In this document: positions 24,526 through 32,370 of the stretch, piece after piece
Layout of the letters: each line of letters starts with the position of its first letter
Position numbering within the stretch: the first letter of the stretch is position 1
Assembly: GCA_902541365.1 (NCBI GenBank)
Contig: CACBQK010000007.1
Coordinates: forward strand, 1-49,450
DNA: 49,450 bases
Origin: an uncultured SAR86 cluster bacterium
GTDB taxonomy: Bacteria > Pseudomonadota > Gammaproteobacteria > Magnimaribacterales > D2472
Reading direction: 5' to 3'
Notes under the pieces: model-generated
Told to the model about the DNA's origin: nothing
What the model saw: the letters and a program-made list of their open reading frames with translations, nothing else
Databases searched by the model: none
Program-made: the position numbers and the translations under genes

Positions 24526-24665
24526 CTTTTAATCACTTATTAAATTAGGTTTACAAATATAACTATGATGCAAATCAATTGAAAGCTATATATTAAATAT
24601 TTAGATTTATTTTTTTTTAGCCCAATCATGCTTAAAAAACCGTTTTTTTGTATAAACACAATATG

Positions 24666-24694
24666 TTGTATTTAAGACTTTCCACAATTACACT
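24666..24694 (+). promoter_or_regulatory. Candidate sigma70 promoter for scpA
   Basis: TTGTAT at 24666-24671 and TACACT at 24689-24694 are separated by 17 bases. Transcription would start near 24701, leaving about five bases before the scpA ATG at 24706. The roughly 180-bp region between aroG and scpA is the largest gene-free stretch in the window and must hold divergent promoters. Nothing else definite was seen there beyond AT-rich runs and a possible TyrR-like half site near aroG. Confidence 0.35.
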
Positions 24695-24705
24695 ATGTAG
24701 TGTTT

Positions 24706-25509
24706 ATGAGCACTTTCCAACCTAAACAAAGCGAGTTAGGCATTGTTAATGGCGTTCCATTGCCAGAAATGCCAGAAGACCTTTTTATTCCTCCGCAAGC
24801 TTTAGAGATTTGTCTAGAAACTTTTACTGGCCCAATGGACTTGCTGCTATACCTCATAAAAAAACAAAATATAAATATCCTAGATCTGGAAGTATCTAAA
24901 ATTACCGATCAATACATAGATTATATAAATCTTATGGATTCTTTAAACTTTGAGCTTGCTGCAGAATACTTGGTAATGGCTGCTACGTTGGCTGAAATTA
25001 AATCTAGAATGCTTCTGCCGAAAGTCGAAGAGGAAGATGATGAAACTGATCCAAGGCTGGATTTAATAAGAAGGCTTCAGGAATACCAAGTTTTTAAGAC
25101 TGTTTCAGAAGAGCTTGCAAATATGGATAGAGTAAATAGAGACTTTTACCTAGCGAGCGTCGGTATGCCTAAAGTTGAAAAAAAGACAAATGTAATTGAC
25201 TTTAACGCTGCAAGGCTCAAGTCAAGTATGGTTGAGGTTTTATCAAGACCTAAACTAGATAAAAGCCATCAGATAGCTTTCGAAGAGCTCTCAACGCAGG
25301 ATAGAATTAAGCTTATATTATCAATTCTTTCAAAAAAGAATCTAATTGGTTTTTATAAGACCCTTCAAAAATCAGAAGGCAAAATTGGAGTAGTAGTTTC
25401 ATTCTTAGCTTCGCTTGAGCTTGCTAAAGATGGATGTGTAGACTTAATCCAAAATAACAATGAAGAAATTTATATCAAATCAAAAGTACTAAATGCAGTA
25501 AATGAATAA
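24706..25509 (+). CDS. scpA: Segregation and condensation protein A
   Basis: ScpA is the kleisin that links SMC heads with ScpB in chromosome condensation. The block LETFTGPMDLLLYLIKKQNINILDLEVSKITDQYIDYI (about residues 36-75) is the classic N-terminal signature, followed by AAEYLVMAATLAEIKSRMLLP (85-105) and an acidic linker. A C-terminal winged helix (SFLASLELAKDGCVDLIQ) closes the protein. It is 267 residues from the ATG at 24706; a GTG two codons earlier at 24700 is possible. scpB overlaps the 3' end by eight bases. SMC itself is not in the window. Confidence 0.94.
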   Translation: MSTFQPKQSELGIVNGVPLPEMPEDLFIPPQALEICLETFTGPMDLLLYLIKKQNINILDLEVSKITDQYIDYINLMDSLNFELAAEYLVMAATLAEIKSRMLLPKVEEEDDETDPRLDLIRRLQEYQVFKTVSEELANMDRVNRDFYLASVGMPKVEKKTNVIDFNAARLKSSMVEVLSRPKLDKSHQIAFEELSTQDRIKLILSILSKKNLIGFYKTLQKSEGKIGVVVSFLASLELAKDGCVDLIQNNNEEIYIKSKVLNAVNE

Positions 25510-26074
25510 GAATATCGAAAATTTTATTGAATCTTTACTATTTGCATCAGGAAGGCCATTGCGACTATCTGAAATTAGGTCAATTCTTGAAAATGAAGGA
25601 ATTAAATCTGATTTGGCTGAAATAAAAGTTGGATTAAATAATCTTGAAGAGAGATATGCAGAATCTTCTTTAGAGTTATCCGAAGTAGCTTCTGGTTTTA
25701 GATTGCAGATTAAAAAAGATTTCACTCATCTTTTATCTTCATTGTGGACAGAGAACAACAGATTATCTAAATCTTTGATGGAAACTATTTCCATAATAGC
25801 CTACAAGCAGCCTGTAACTAGGGGAGAAATTGAGGAAATTAGGGGAGTCCAGGTTAGTACTAACATTATAAGAAATTTGCTTGAAAGAGATTGGGTAAAG
25901 ATTTCAGGATATAAAGAAACACCCGGAAGACCAGCATTGTTGGTAACTACAAAAACCTTTTTGAATGATCTCAATATTAAGAAAATCTCAGACTTGCCGG
26001 CGTTACCTGAAAAAGAACAAATTTCTTCAAAAGAAATCACCGAAACAGCGGAGATTAATCTAGAGGCAAGTTAA
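25502..26074 (+). CDS. scpB: Segregation and condensation protein B
   Basis: The 190-residue protein has two winged-helix domains typical of ScpB: IESLLFASGRPLRLSEIRSIL (near 7-27) with a GFRLQIKKDF hairpin, then LMETISIIAYKQPVTRGEIEEIRGVQVSTNIIRNLLERDWVKISGYKETPGRPALLVTTKTFL. The GRPALLVTT stretch is diagnostic. It dimerises and binds ScpA in the SMC complex. The ATG overlaps the scpA stop by eight bases and rluB follows after 6 bp, the conserved scpA-scpB-rluB order. Confidence 0.95.
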   Translation: MNKNIENFIESLLFASGRPLRLSEIRSILENEGIKSDLAEIKVGLNNLEERYAESSLELSEVASGFRLQIKKDFTHLLSSLWTENNRLSKSLMETISIIAYKQPVTRGEIEEIRGVQVSTNIIRNLLERDWVKISGYKETPGRPALLVTTKTFLNDLNIKKISDLPALPEKEQISSKEITETAEINLEAS

Positions 26075-26080
26075 TCACTA

Positions 26081-26809
26081 ATGAAAAAAACTCGGTTGCA
26101 AAAAATACTTGCAAGAGCAGGCTATGGCTCAAGAAGAGGATGTGAAGAGATAATTAGCTCAGGGAAAGTTACTGTAAATGGAGAAATAGCAAAACTTGGT
26201 TGCGTGGTTAACAATGATGATGAAATTAAAATAGGTAGTAAAAAAGTTGAATTTATAGATGTTCAAACCAGACTATTTGTTTTAAATAAACCAACGGGAG
26301 TTATTTGTTCTAAAAAGACTGAAGGTAATTTGAAATCTATATATGATTTAATTCCTAAGATTGATAATGAAAAAAACTTAATGATTGTTGGCAGGCTGGA
26401 TGCAAATTCGTCAGGCTTAATTTTTTTTACTAATGATGGAAAGCTTTCTGAATTTATAGCTCATCCAAGTAATTTATTCGATAGGGAGTATCTCGTCAGA
26501 GCACGAGGCCATTTTGATGAAGAGATTAAAGAGAATATGTTAAGAGGAATAAAGATAGATAATCAGTTGCTAAGATTAAGCGACATTGTTGATGGGGATA
26601 AAACAAATTCAAATAGATGGTATACAGTTTGCCTGCTTACAGGTCGTAACAGAGAAATACGAAAAATTTTTGAGTCTCAAGGGCTTCAAGTAAGCAGACT
26701 TAAGAGAGTAAGGTTTGGACCAATATTTCTTCCAAAAGGATTAAAGGAAGGTGACTGGCAGGAATTAAAATCTAAAGATTTAGAAAAAATATATACCTAT
26801 GGAAAGTGA
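26081..26809 (+). CDS. rluB: 23S rRNA pseudouridine synthase (RluB type)
   Basis: An N-terminal S4 RNA-binding domain (LQKILARAGYGSRRGCEEII, VNGEIAKLG) is followed by LNKPTGVICS and the catalytic block VGRLDANSSGLIFFTNDG, whose aspartate is the nucleophile. TGRNREIRKIFESQGLQVSRLKRVRFGP near the C-terminus is typical of the RluB/RluE/RsuA family. Context next to scpB points to RluB, which modifies U2605 of 23S rRNA. At 242 residues it lacks the long basic tail often found in RluB proteins. Its last 11 bases overlap the AlkA-like gene. Confidence 0.93.
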   Translation: MKKTRLQKILARAGYGSRRGCEEIISSGKVTVNGEIAKLGCVVNNDDEIKIGSKKVEFIDVQTRLFVLNKPTGVICSKKTEGNLKSIYDLIPKIDNEKNLMIVGRLDANSSGLIFFTNDGKLSEFIAHPSNLFDREYLVRARGHFDEEIKENMLRGIKIDNQLLRLSDIVDGDKTNSNRWYTVCLLTGRNREIRKIFESQGLQVSRLKRVRFGPIFLPKGLKEGDWQELKSKDLEKIYTYGK

Positions 26810-27410
26810 ACAGGCGTACAAAGGCCTTCTTATTCTTACTAAGAAATACAAATTTAATGAGCTTCACAGTCACATAAAAAATATTGGCCCACTCAAAATT
26901 AAGCTTTCAAAACTCAAATTTGATCATCATTTATGCAAGATAATTGTAGGACAACAAATCTCGACAAAGGCCGCAGATGCGATCTGGGTAAGAGTAGAAA
27001 AAATCTTAAAGGGAAAGCTACCTAAGAAACCAACTAATAATCTTCAAAAAAAATTAAAGGATGCTGGCCTTTCTGCAAGAAAAGTAGATTATATGATTGG
27101 AATTATCTATAACGATGAAATTAGAGGCTCTAACAGAAGAAAATTAAAGACTAAATCAACCGAGGATTTTTCAAAGCTTCTCCTGTCTATTAAGGGAATT
27201 GGTAAGTGGACCGTTGATATGTCGAGAATCTTTTATTTAGGAGATTCTGATGTGATGCCCTTAACGGATCTAGGAATTATATATGCTCACAAGATTGCAT
27301 TTCCAAAGAAAAAAATAGAGGAAAAATTTTATAAACAATTCAGTCCATATAATTCCTATCTAAGCTTATTTATGTGGCGTCTTTTGGAAGATGAAAATCT
27401 GAGTATTTAA
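26799..27410 (+). CDS. DNA-3-methyladenine glycosylase II (AlkA-like, HhH-GPD)
   Basis: The 203-residue protein fits the compact HhH-GPD glycosylases: KIIVGQQISTKAADAIWVRVE (near 48-68), LSARKVDYMIGI (near 91-102), the hairpin LLSIKGIGKWTVDMSRIF (near 127-144) and the catalytic aspartate in MPLTDLGI (near 152). It removes alkylated purines such as 3-methyladenine. It lacks the N-terminal domain of E. coli AlkA and more closely resembles the MAG type. It overlaps rluB by 11 bp at its start and the convergent yciK-like gene by 41 bp at its end. Confidence 0.9.
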   Translation: MESEQAYKGLLILTKKYKFNELHSHIKNIGPLKIKLSKLKFDHHLCKIIVGQQISTKAADAIWVRVEKILKGKLPKKPTNNLQKKLKDAGLSARKVDYMIGIIYNDEIRGSNRRKLKTKSTEDFSKLLLSIKGIGKWTVDMSRIFYLGDSDVMPLTDLGIIYAHKIAFPKKKIEEKFYKQFSPYNSYLSLFMWRLLEDENLSI

Positions 27411-28116
27411 AATGAACATTCTTTGAAAGCGAACTTTCATCCGAAAAAAACCATTCAAAACAATGAATTAAATCTTTTGGTGTCTTTATAGAATCCTGAT
27501 CTTCAGAAGGCCTTGCTGCAAAACGCATTTTTGTTTTTGTTGCTCCAGGATCAAAACTAAAAACTTTCATATTTTTATTAACCTCAGTCTCTTCGCTTAG
27601 GATTTCAGCCAAACCCCTTTGTGCAAATTTTGATACTGAGTATGCGCCCCAGAATGCTTTTCCAGCATTTGAAACACCTGAAGAAACAAAAATAATCCTT
27701 GCTTCATTAGAATAAGATACCAACTCTAACAAATGCTTTGTGATTAAAAATGAAGAGGTCAGATTAACTTGCAAAACATCATCCCAAGTTTTTGATTGGT
27801 AATCTTCAATCCTTGTAAGATTTCCTAAAATAGCTGCGTTATGAATTAAGCCATCAATATTCTCATAGTATTTCTTTATCTCATCTGAGATCTGAATTGC
27901 ACCTTTCTCATCTAACTGTCTTAGATCTGATCTTATAATTAGGTTTTTACCACTATGTGCTGAAATCTCATCATAGAGTTCATCAAGCTTATCTTCATCT
28001 TTCCCAAGCATAATAATATTGGCACCTTTTGATGAAAATGATTTCACGAGCTCAAGACCAATACCGCTTGTTGCTCCGGTAATCATAATATTCTTTCCTT
28101 GAATAACTTCAGACAT
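27370..28116 (-). CDS. yciK: YciK-family short-chain dehydrogenase
   Basis: The NAD(P)-binding motif TGATSGIGLELV (near residues 14-25), HNAAILG (near 92), a catalytic serine in FVSSGVSNAG and the YSVSK catalytic pair in WGAYSVSKFAQRGL define an SDR enzyme of 248 residues. The overall run (IDGLIHNAAILG, VNLTSSFLITKHLLEL, SFDPGATKTKMRFAARPSED) matches the YciK branch, whose substrate is not established. The order ubiG, HAD phosphatase, yciK is the same as in Pseudomonas. Its start overlaps the phosphatase by eight bases. Confidence 0.88.
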   Translation of the reverse strand: MSEVIQGKNIMITGATSGIGLELVKSFSSKGANIIMLGKDEDKLDELYDEISAHSGKNLIIRSDLRQLDEKGAIQISDEIKKYYENIDGLIHNAAILGNLTRIEDYQSKTWDDVLQVNLTSSFLITKHLLELVSYSNEARIIFVSSGVSNAGKAFWGAYSVSKFAQRGLAEILSEETEVNKNMKVFSFDPGATKTKMRFAARPSEDQDSIKTPKDLIHCFEWFFSDESSLSKNVHFKYSDFHLPKDAT

Positions 28117-28777
28117 TTCTTTTAATAAAATCTAAGATTTGTAATGGTGATTCAAAGTTCTCTACACCATCAATAATTAATCCTTTTTTAAACCCATAGC
28201 CAAAAGTGCATACACCTGAAATTGTTCCTGCAGCCAAAGAAGCATTTAAATCATTTTCATGATCTCCAACATAAATACATTTTGAATTTGGGACTCCAAG
28301 AATGTTGCATGCATGATTAATTCCTTCTGGATTGGGCTTTGATTTAAAGCCGTCATCACAACAAATAACTACTTTAGATTGTCTAAGTAGGCTTGATTTC
28401 TTAAGTATGATTTCAGTATATTTTCTTGGCTTATTAGTTACTATTCCATATGGAATATTTTTATCCAATAAAAAGTTGAGTAAGTCAGAAACTCCATGAA
28501 ATAAGTTCCCATACATCAAAATATTCTTCTCATATTCATTTAAGAAGTTTCTTTTGTGCTCATCAAAGCCTTCATTATCTGCATCTATATCAAAGACAAG
28601 TTTAAGAAGTTTTGAGCTTCCATCAGAAACATTTGCTCTAACAATGCTCTCATCAATTTTTTTTGATGAACTATTTATGTTTATATTTTGCAGAGATGCT
28701 AAGAAGTCAGGGAAAGAATCAAGCAAAGTGCCATCTAGATCAAATAAAATTGCTTCTATTTTACTCATTGATTCCAT
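28109..28777 (-). CDS. mupP: HAD-family phosphatase, probable N-acetylmuramic acid 6-phosphate phosphatase MupP
   Basis: The HAD motifs are clear: DLDGTLLDS (near residues 13-21), VTNKPRKYTEII (motif II, near 118) and KPNPEGINHAC with VGDHENDL (motifs III and IV, near 153-179). Proteins like this are often labelled phosphoglycolate phosphatase (Gph), and sequence alone cannot separate the two. The position between ubiG and yciK is that of Pseudomonas mupP, whose product acts in peptidoglycan recycling on the way to UDP-MurNAc. That context is the reason for the name. The ATG at 28777 (or 28768) overlaps the end of ubiG by 17 bp. Confidence 0.72.
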   Translation of the reverse strand: MESMSKIEAILFDLDGTLLDSFPDFLASLQNININSSSKKIDESIVRANVSDGSSKLLKLVFDIDADNEGFDEHKRNFLNEYEKNILMYGNLFHGVSDLLNFLLDKNIPYGIVTNKPRKYTEIILKKSSLLRQSKVVICCDDGFKSKPNPEGINHACNILGVPNSKCIYVGDHENDLNASLAAGTISGVCTFGYGFKKGLIIDGVENFESPLQILDFIKRNV

Positions 28778-29459
28778 ACATCATGTAATTAACTCCTAAA
28801 TCATTGTTCAGGCTTACATGATGAGTAACAGGGTTATAGAACATACCTTTGGCTTCCATAAGTTTCACTGAAGCATTTTCCATATATTCACTAAGCTCAG
28901 ATGGTTTTATAAATTTTTCAAATTCATGAGTTCCTTTTGGGAGAATACTAAAAATATACTCAGCTCCAACAATTGCCGATATCCACGACCTGGGATTTCT
29001 ATTAATCGTAGAAAGAAATAAAAGACCATCTTTTTTGAGCATTTTTGAGCATGCCTCAACTAAAGAGGCTGGACTTGGAACATGTTCTAAAACTTCTAAA
29101 CAAGTAACCACGTCATAATAACTTTCTTTATCAATGCAAAAATCTTCAGCTTGAGCTGTTGCATAATTAATTTGCTTATCCTCTCTTTCTGCATGAATCC
29201 TAGCAACCTCAATACCAGGACCGGCAGCATCGATTCCGTCGACTTCTGCACCAAGGTCATAAAGTGCTTCAGCTAATAAACCCCCGCCACATCCGACATC
29301 TAAGACTTTTTTTCCTTTTAAATCTATTTTAGAGGCAATATATTTAGATCTTATTGGATTTATATTGTGAAGAGGCTTGAATTCCCCAGAGGAATCCCAC
29401 CACTTATCAGCAAGTTCAGCAAACTTATTTACCTCATTTTGATCTATATTTTTATCCAT
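28761..29459 (-). CDS. ubiG: Ubiquinone biosynthesis O-methyltransferase UbiG
   Basis: The 232-residue SAM methyltransferase begins VNKFAELADKWWDSSGEFKPLHNINPIR, the UbiG signature, then the SAM loop VLDVGCGGGLLAEALYDLGAEVDGIDAA (near 51-78). ATAQAEDF and DVVTCLEVLEHVPSP (near 120) follow, with FLSTINRN (near 148). UbiG performs both O-methylations in ubiquinone synthesis. It begins the minus-strand ubiG-mupP-yciK set; 105 bp separate it from the divergent transhydrogenase operon, enough for two promoters. Confidence 0.95.
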   Translation of the reverse strand: MDKNIDQNEVNKFAELADKWWDSSGEFKPLHNINPIRSKYIASKIDLKGKKVLDVGCGGGLLAEALYDLGAEVDGIDAAGPGIEVARIHAEREDKQINYATAQAEDFCIDKESYYDVVTCLEVLEHVPSPASLVEACSKMLKKDGLLFLSTINRNPRSWISAIVGAEYIFSILPKGTHEFEKFIKPSELSEYMENASVKLMEAKGMFYNPVTHHVSLNNDLGVNYMMYGINE

Positions 29460-29528
29460 TTTTAAAAAATTAAAAACTAATTTTATTTAAGACTAATATT
29501 GAGTTTATAATCAAAACACATTATTTTT

Positions 29529-29534
29529 TATAAT
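29529..29534 (+). promoter_or_regulatory. Candidate -10 box (TATAAT) of the pnt operon
   Basis: TATAAT lies 30 bases before the pntAA start in the 105-bp divergent region. A transcript would begin near 29541 and include the AAAGAAAGGG sequence, which is a good SD ending eight bases before the TTG start codon. The -35 region is weak (TTATAA about 18 bases upstream); an alternative pairing is TTGAGT at 29499 with TATTTT at 29522. Confidence 0.4.
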
Positions 29535-29564
29535 AATATCAAAAAGTTAAAGAAAGGGTTCAAA

Positions 29565-30683
29565 TTGATTATCTCAGCTATTAAATCCAAAGATGTTTTA
29601 GACAAAAGATCTGTCTTACATCCTGAAACTATTAAAAATTTAATTTCAAAAGGAATAGAAATCATTTTTGAGAGTGGTATTGGTGATGGAATACATGTGG
29701 GCGATCAAACTTTTATAGATTTAGGAGCAAAACCAGTAAGTAGAGAAAGCTGTTTTTCCGATGCCGAAATAATTTTAACTCCAAGCCCAATTGATGATCA
29801 TGAAGTCAAACTAATTGGTCGTGGTAAGACCTTAATGGGGATGGTAAACCCATTTGATAACCAAGAACTATTAAAAAATTTGTGTGATTCAAATATAAAT
29901 TTAGTATCAATGGAATTTGTTCCAAGAATTACGCGTGCGCAAAAAATGGATGTTCTCAGCTCCCAGGCAAACTTAGCCGGCTATGTTGCCGTAATAGAAT
30001 CTTCATCTTTATTATCAAGCGCTATGCCGATGATGATGACAGCTGCAGGGACCCTAAAGCCGGCAAGAGTTTTCGTTATTGGGGTTGGTGTGGCAGGCCT
30101 TCAAGCAATAGCAACAGCAAAGAGACTCGGAGCAAGAGTAGAGGCATTTGATACAAGAGATGTTGTAGAAGAACAAGTTCAGTCATTGGGTGCAAAATTT
30201 GTGAAAATCGATTTAGGCGAGACAGGTGAGACTAGTCAAGGTTATGCAAAGGAATTGACTGATGAGCAGTTGGCCAAACAAAAAGAACTTCAATCAAAAG
30301 TTTGTGAAAGATCAGATATTGTTATAACTACAGCTCAACTTTTTGGCAGACCAGCTCCACGAATAATTGATAATAGCACCATTAAAAAAATGAAGAGAGG
30401 AAGTGTAGTTTTAGATATGGCTGTTGAATCTGGTGGAAATGTGGAGGGTTCAAAAGTTGATGAGATTGTAGAGGTTGATGGAGTCAAGATTGTTGGGATA
30501 TCTAACCTTGCATCTAAAGTCGCCGGACATGCATCCTATGCATTATCAAATAACTTTAATAACTGGCTATTAGAATTTTATGACGAGGGAAGCAAAAATA
30601 TAAGATATGATTTTGAAGATGAAATCATTTCAAGCAGTGTTTTAGTTTTTGATGGCGAAGTAAAAAATGAGAGGTTCAAATAA
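29565..30683 (+). CDS. pntAA: Proton-translocating NAD(P) transhydrogenase, soluble alpha1 subunit (domain I)
   Basis: The 372-residue protein corresponds to the NAD(H)-binding domain I of transhydrogenase. Features include KRSVLHPETIKNLISKGIEIIFESG near the start, PRITRAQKMDVLSSQANLAGYVAV (near 125-148), the Rossmann loop VIGVGVAGLQAIATAKRLGA (near 171-190) and the mobile-loop region near 230. The enzyme couples proton flow to hydride transfer from NADH to NADP+. The gene starts with TTG and has a strong SD (AAAGAAAGGG). It shares one base with pntAB. The domain split into three genes is common outside enterobacteria. Confidence 0.96.
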   Translation: MIISAIKSKDVLDKRSVLHPETIKNLISKGIEIIFESGIGDGIHVGDQTFIDLGAKPVSRESCFSDAEIILTPSPIDDHEVKLIGRGKTLMGMVNPFDNQELLKNLCDSNINLVSMEFVPRITRAQKMDVLSSQANLAGYVAVIESSSLLSSAMPMMMTAAGTLKPARVFVIGVGVAGLQAIATAKRLGARVEAFDTRDVVEEQVQSLGAKFVKIDLGETGETSQGYAKELTDEQLAKQKELQSKVCERSDIVITTAQLFGRPAPRIIDNSTIKKMKRGSVVLDMAVESGGNVEGSKVDEIVEVDGVKIVGISNLASKVAGHASYALSNNFNNWLLEFYDEGSKNIRYDFEDEIISSSVLVFDGEVKNERFK

Positions 30684-30955
30684 TGGAAATATATATTTTG
30701 CTTGGGTTTGTTCTTATTCTTTCTATTTATCTTGGTCTTGAGTTAATTTCAAAAGTTCCGAGCACTCTTCATACACCATTAATGTCTGGTGCTAATGCAA
30801 TCTCAGGAATTGCACTTGTTGGAGCATTAACCTTGACACAAGATACTTTCCTTCAAACTGTAATTGCATTTTTAGCTATAACCTTTGCATCAATTAATGT
30901 TTTTGGCGGCTACTTGGTTACTAATAGGATGCTGAGTATGTTCAAAAAGAAATAA
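30683..30955 (+). CDS. pntAB: Transhydrogenase alpha2 membrane subunit
   Basis: The 90-residue protein consists of three hydrophobic segments (about residues 3-19, 35-53 and 58-80). It carries the pattern STLHTPLMSGANAISGIALVGAL, with FGGYLVTNRMLSMFKKK at the end, which is diagnostic of the PntAB/alpha2 membrane domain. Together with the membrane part of PntB it forms the proton channel. It sits between pntAA (1-bp overlap) and pntB (1-bp gap). Confidence 0.95.
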   Translation: MEIYILLGFVLILSIYLGLELISKVPSTLHTPLMSGANAISGIALVGALTLTQDTFLQTVIAFLAITFASINVFGGYLVTNRMLSMFKKK

Positions 30956-30956
30956 T

Positions 30957-32339
30957 ATGGAAAATTTTGACATAACACTCTTACAAAACATCGCTTATAT
31001 CTTTGCTGCGATATTGTTTATAACAGGCATCAAGATGCTTGGAAAAGAAGCAACAGCTCAGAAAGGTAATATCATTTCGGCTGTTGGAATGTTTATAGCA
31101 ATTATCGTAACAGCTATTAATATTGTTAATCCTTTTGTTGTGCTAGGTGGAATCTTGCTAGGTGCCTTTATCGGCTCTGTAATTGCAGTGAAAGTTAAGA
31201 TGACCTCAATCCCTGAAATGGTTGCTCTTTTCAATGGCTTTGGGGGATTAGCAACTTTCTTCATTGCCTGGTCCGAGATGAGCAATACAAATGATAATCT
31301 TTTTCAATACTTATTAGTAATACTGACAATATATATAGGAGGAGTAACCTTCTCAGGAAGCTTGATTGCTTTCGGGAAGCTTTCCGAAAGGCTTAAGATT
31401 GGTAAAGGTAACTTGCTTACAAATTTATTTATCTCTATTTTCTATGTATCTTTAGTTTCAATATTAGCAATGCTTGTCTTACCAATGATTGGGAGTTTGC
31501 CGCTAAATTTTGAAACAATTTTTTATGTATACCTTGCCTTAGTGATGCTGGGTGGAGTAGGTTTTGTTCTTCCTATAGGAGGAGGAGACATGCCAGTTGT
31601 AATATCATTGCTTAATTCTCTTTCTGGAATTGCTGCTGCATTTGCCGGCTTGATTCTTGTCAACAATGTTTTAATCGTTGCAGGTTCGCTTGTTGGCGCA
31701 AGTGGATTAATCTTGACCATTATTATGGCAAAAGCTATGAATAGAACAATTGGCAACATTTTATTTGTTGGATATGCTGCCTCAGCTGCCTCCTCAAGCT
31801 CTGAACAGGGCGAGGTTAAACCAATAAATGCTGAGGATGCTTTCTTAATTCTTGAAAATGCCTCATCAGTTTTAATTGTTCCAGGATATGGAATGGCAGT
31901 TGCTCAAGCACAACATGTTGTTAGAGAGCTTGGTGAACTACTTGAAGAAAATGGTACTGATGTGAAGTATGGCATTCATCCAGTCGCTGGCAGAATGCCT
32001 GGTCATATGAATGTGCTGCTTGCTGAAGCTAATGTTTCTTATGATCTACTTGCCGAACCAGATGATGTAAATCCAATGATGGACACTGTTGATGTTGCAA
32101 TTGTTATTGGAGCTAATGACGTTGTTAACCCATCTGCAACTGAAGAGCCAGGAAGCCCAATTTATGGAATGCCCATTCTCGAAGTAGCAAATGCAAGAAC
32201 AGTATTCGTTCTAAAGCGATCGATGTCTTCAGGGTTTGCAGGGGTTCAAAATCCTTTATTTTTTAAAGAAAATACTAGAATGCTATTTGGAGATGCAAAA
32301 GAATCAATAAGCGGTCTAGTCTCCGAGTTCAAAGACTAA
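30957..32339 (+). CDS. pntB: Transhydrogenase beta subunit (membrane and NADP(H)-binding domain III)
   Basis: The N-terminal two thirds hold many hydrophobic segments, including ALFNGFGGLATFFIAW and PIGGGDMPVVISLLNSLSGIAAAFAG. Residues about 290-460 form domain III: VPGYGMAVAQAQHVVRELGELL, YGIHPVAGRMPGHMNVLLAEANV, VAIVIGANDVVNPSA and VFVLKRSMSSGFAGVQNPLF, all invariant in PntB. The domain binds NADP(H). The length of 460 matches E. coli PntB (462). The operon pntAA-pntAB-pntB is complete, so a functional NADPH-generating pump is expected. Confidence 0.97.
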   Translation: MENFDITLLQNIAYIFAAILFITGIKMLGKEATAQKGNIISAVGMFIAIIVTAINIVNPFVVLGGILLGAFIGSVIAVKVKMTSIPEMVALFNGFGGLATFFIAWSEMSNTNDNLFQYLLVILTIYIGGVTFSGSLIAFGKLSERLKIGKGNLLTNLFISIFYVSLVSILAMLVLPMIGSLPLNFETIFYVYLALVMLGGVGFVLPIGGGDMPVVISLLNSLSGIAAAFAGLILVNNVLIVAGSLVGASGLILTIIMAKAMNRTIGNILFVGYAASAASSSSEQGEVKPINAEDAFLILENASSVLIVPGYGMAVAQAQHVVRELGELLEENGTDVKYGIHPVAGRMPGHMNVLLAEANVSYDLLAEPDDVNPMMDTVDVAIVIGANDVVNPSATEEPGSPIYGMPILEVANARTVFVLKRSMSSGFAGVQNPLFFKENTRMLFGDAKESISGLVSEFKD

Positions 32340-32354
32340 GCTAGTTCTAAAAAG

Positions 32355-32363
32355 TGATAAAAT
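32355..32363 (+). promoter_or_regulatory. Candidate extended -10 element ahead of the nucleotidyltransferase-cupin gene
   Basis: TGATAAAAT fits an extended -10 (TGn followed by TAAAAT) in the 31-bp gap after pntB. It ends seven bases before the ATG at 32371, so the transcript would be leaderless or nearly so. No SD sequence lies in front of this ATG, which agrees with that reading. No clear -35 is seen. Confidence 0.35.
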
Positions 32364-32370
32364 AATACAT

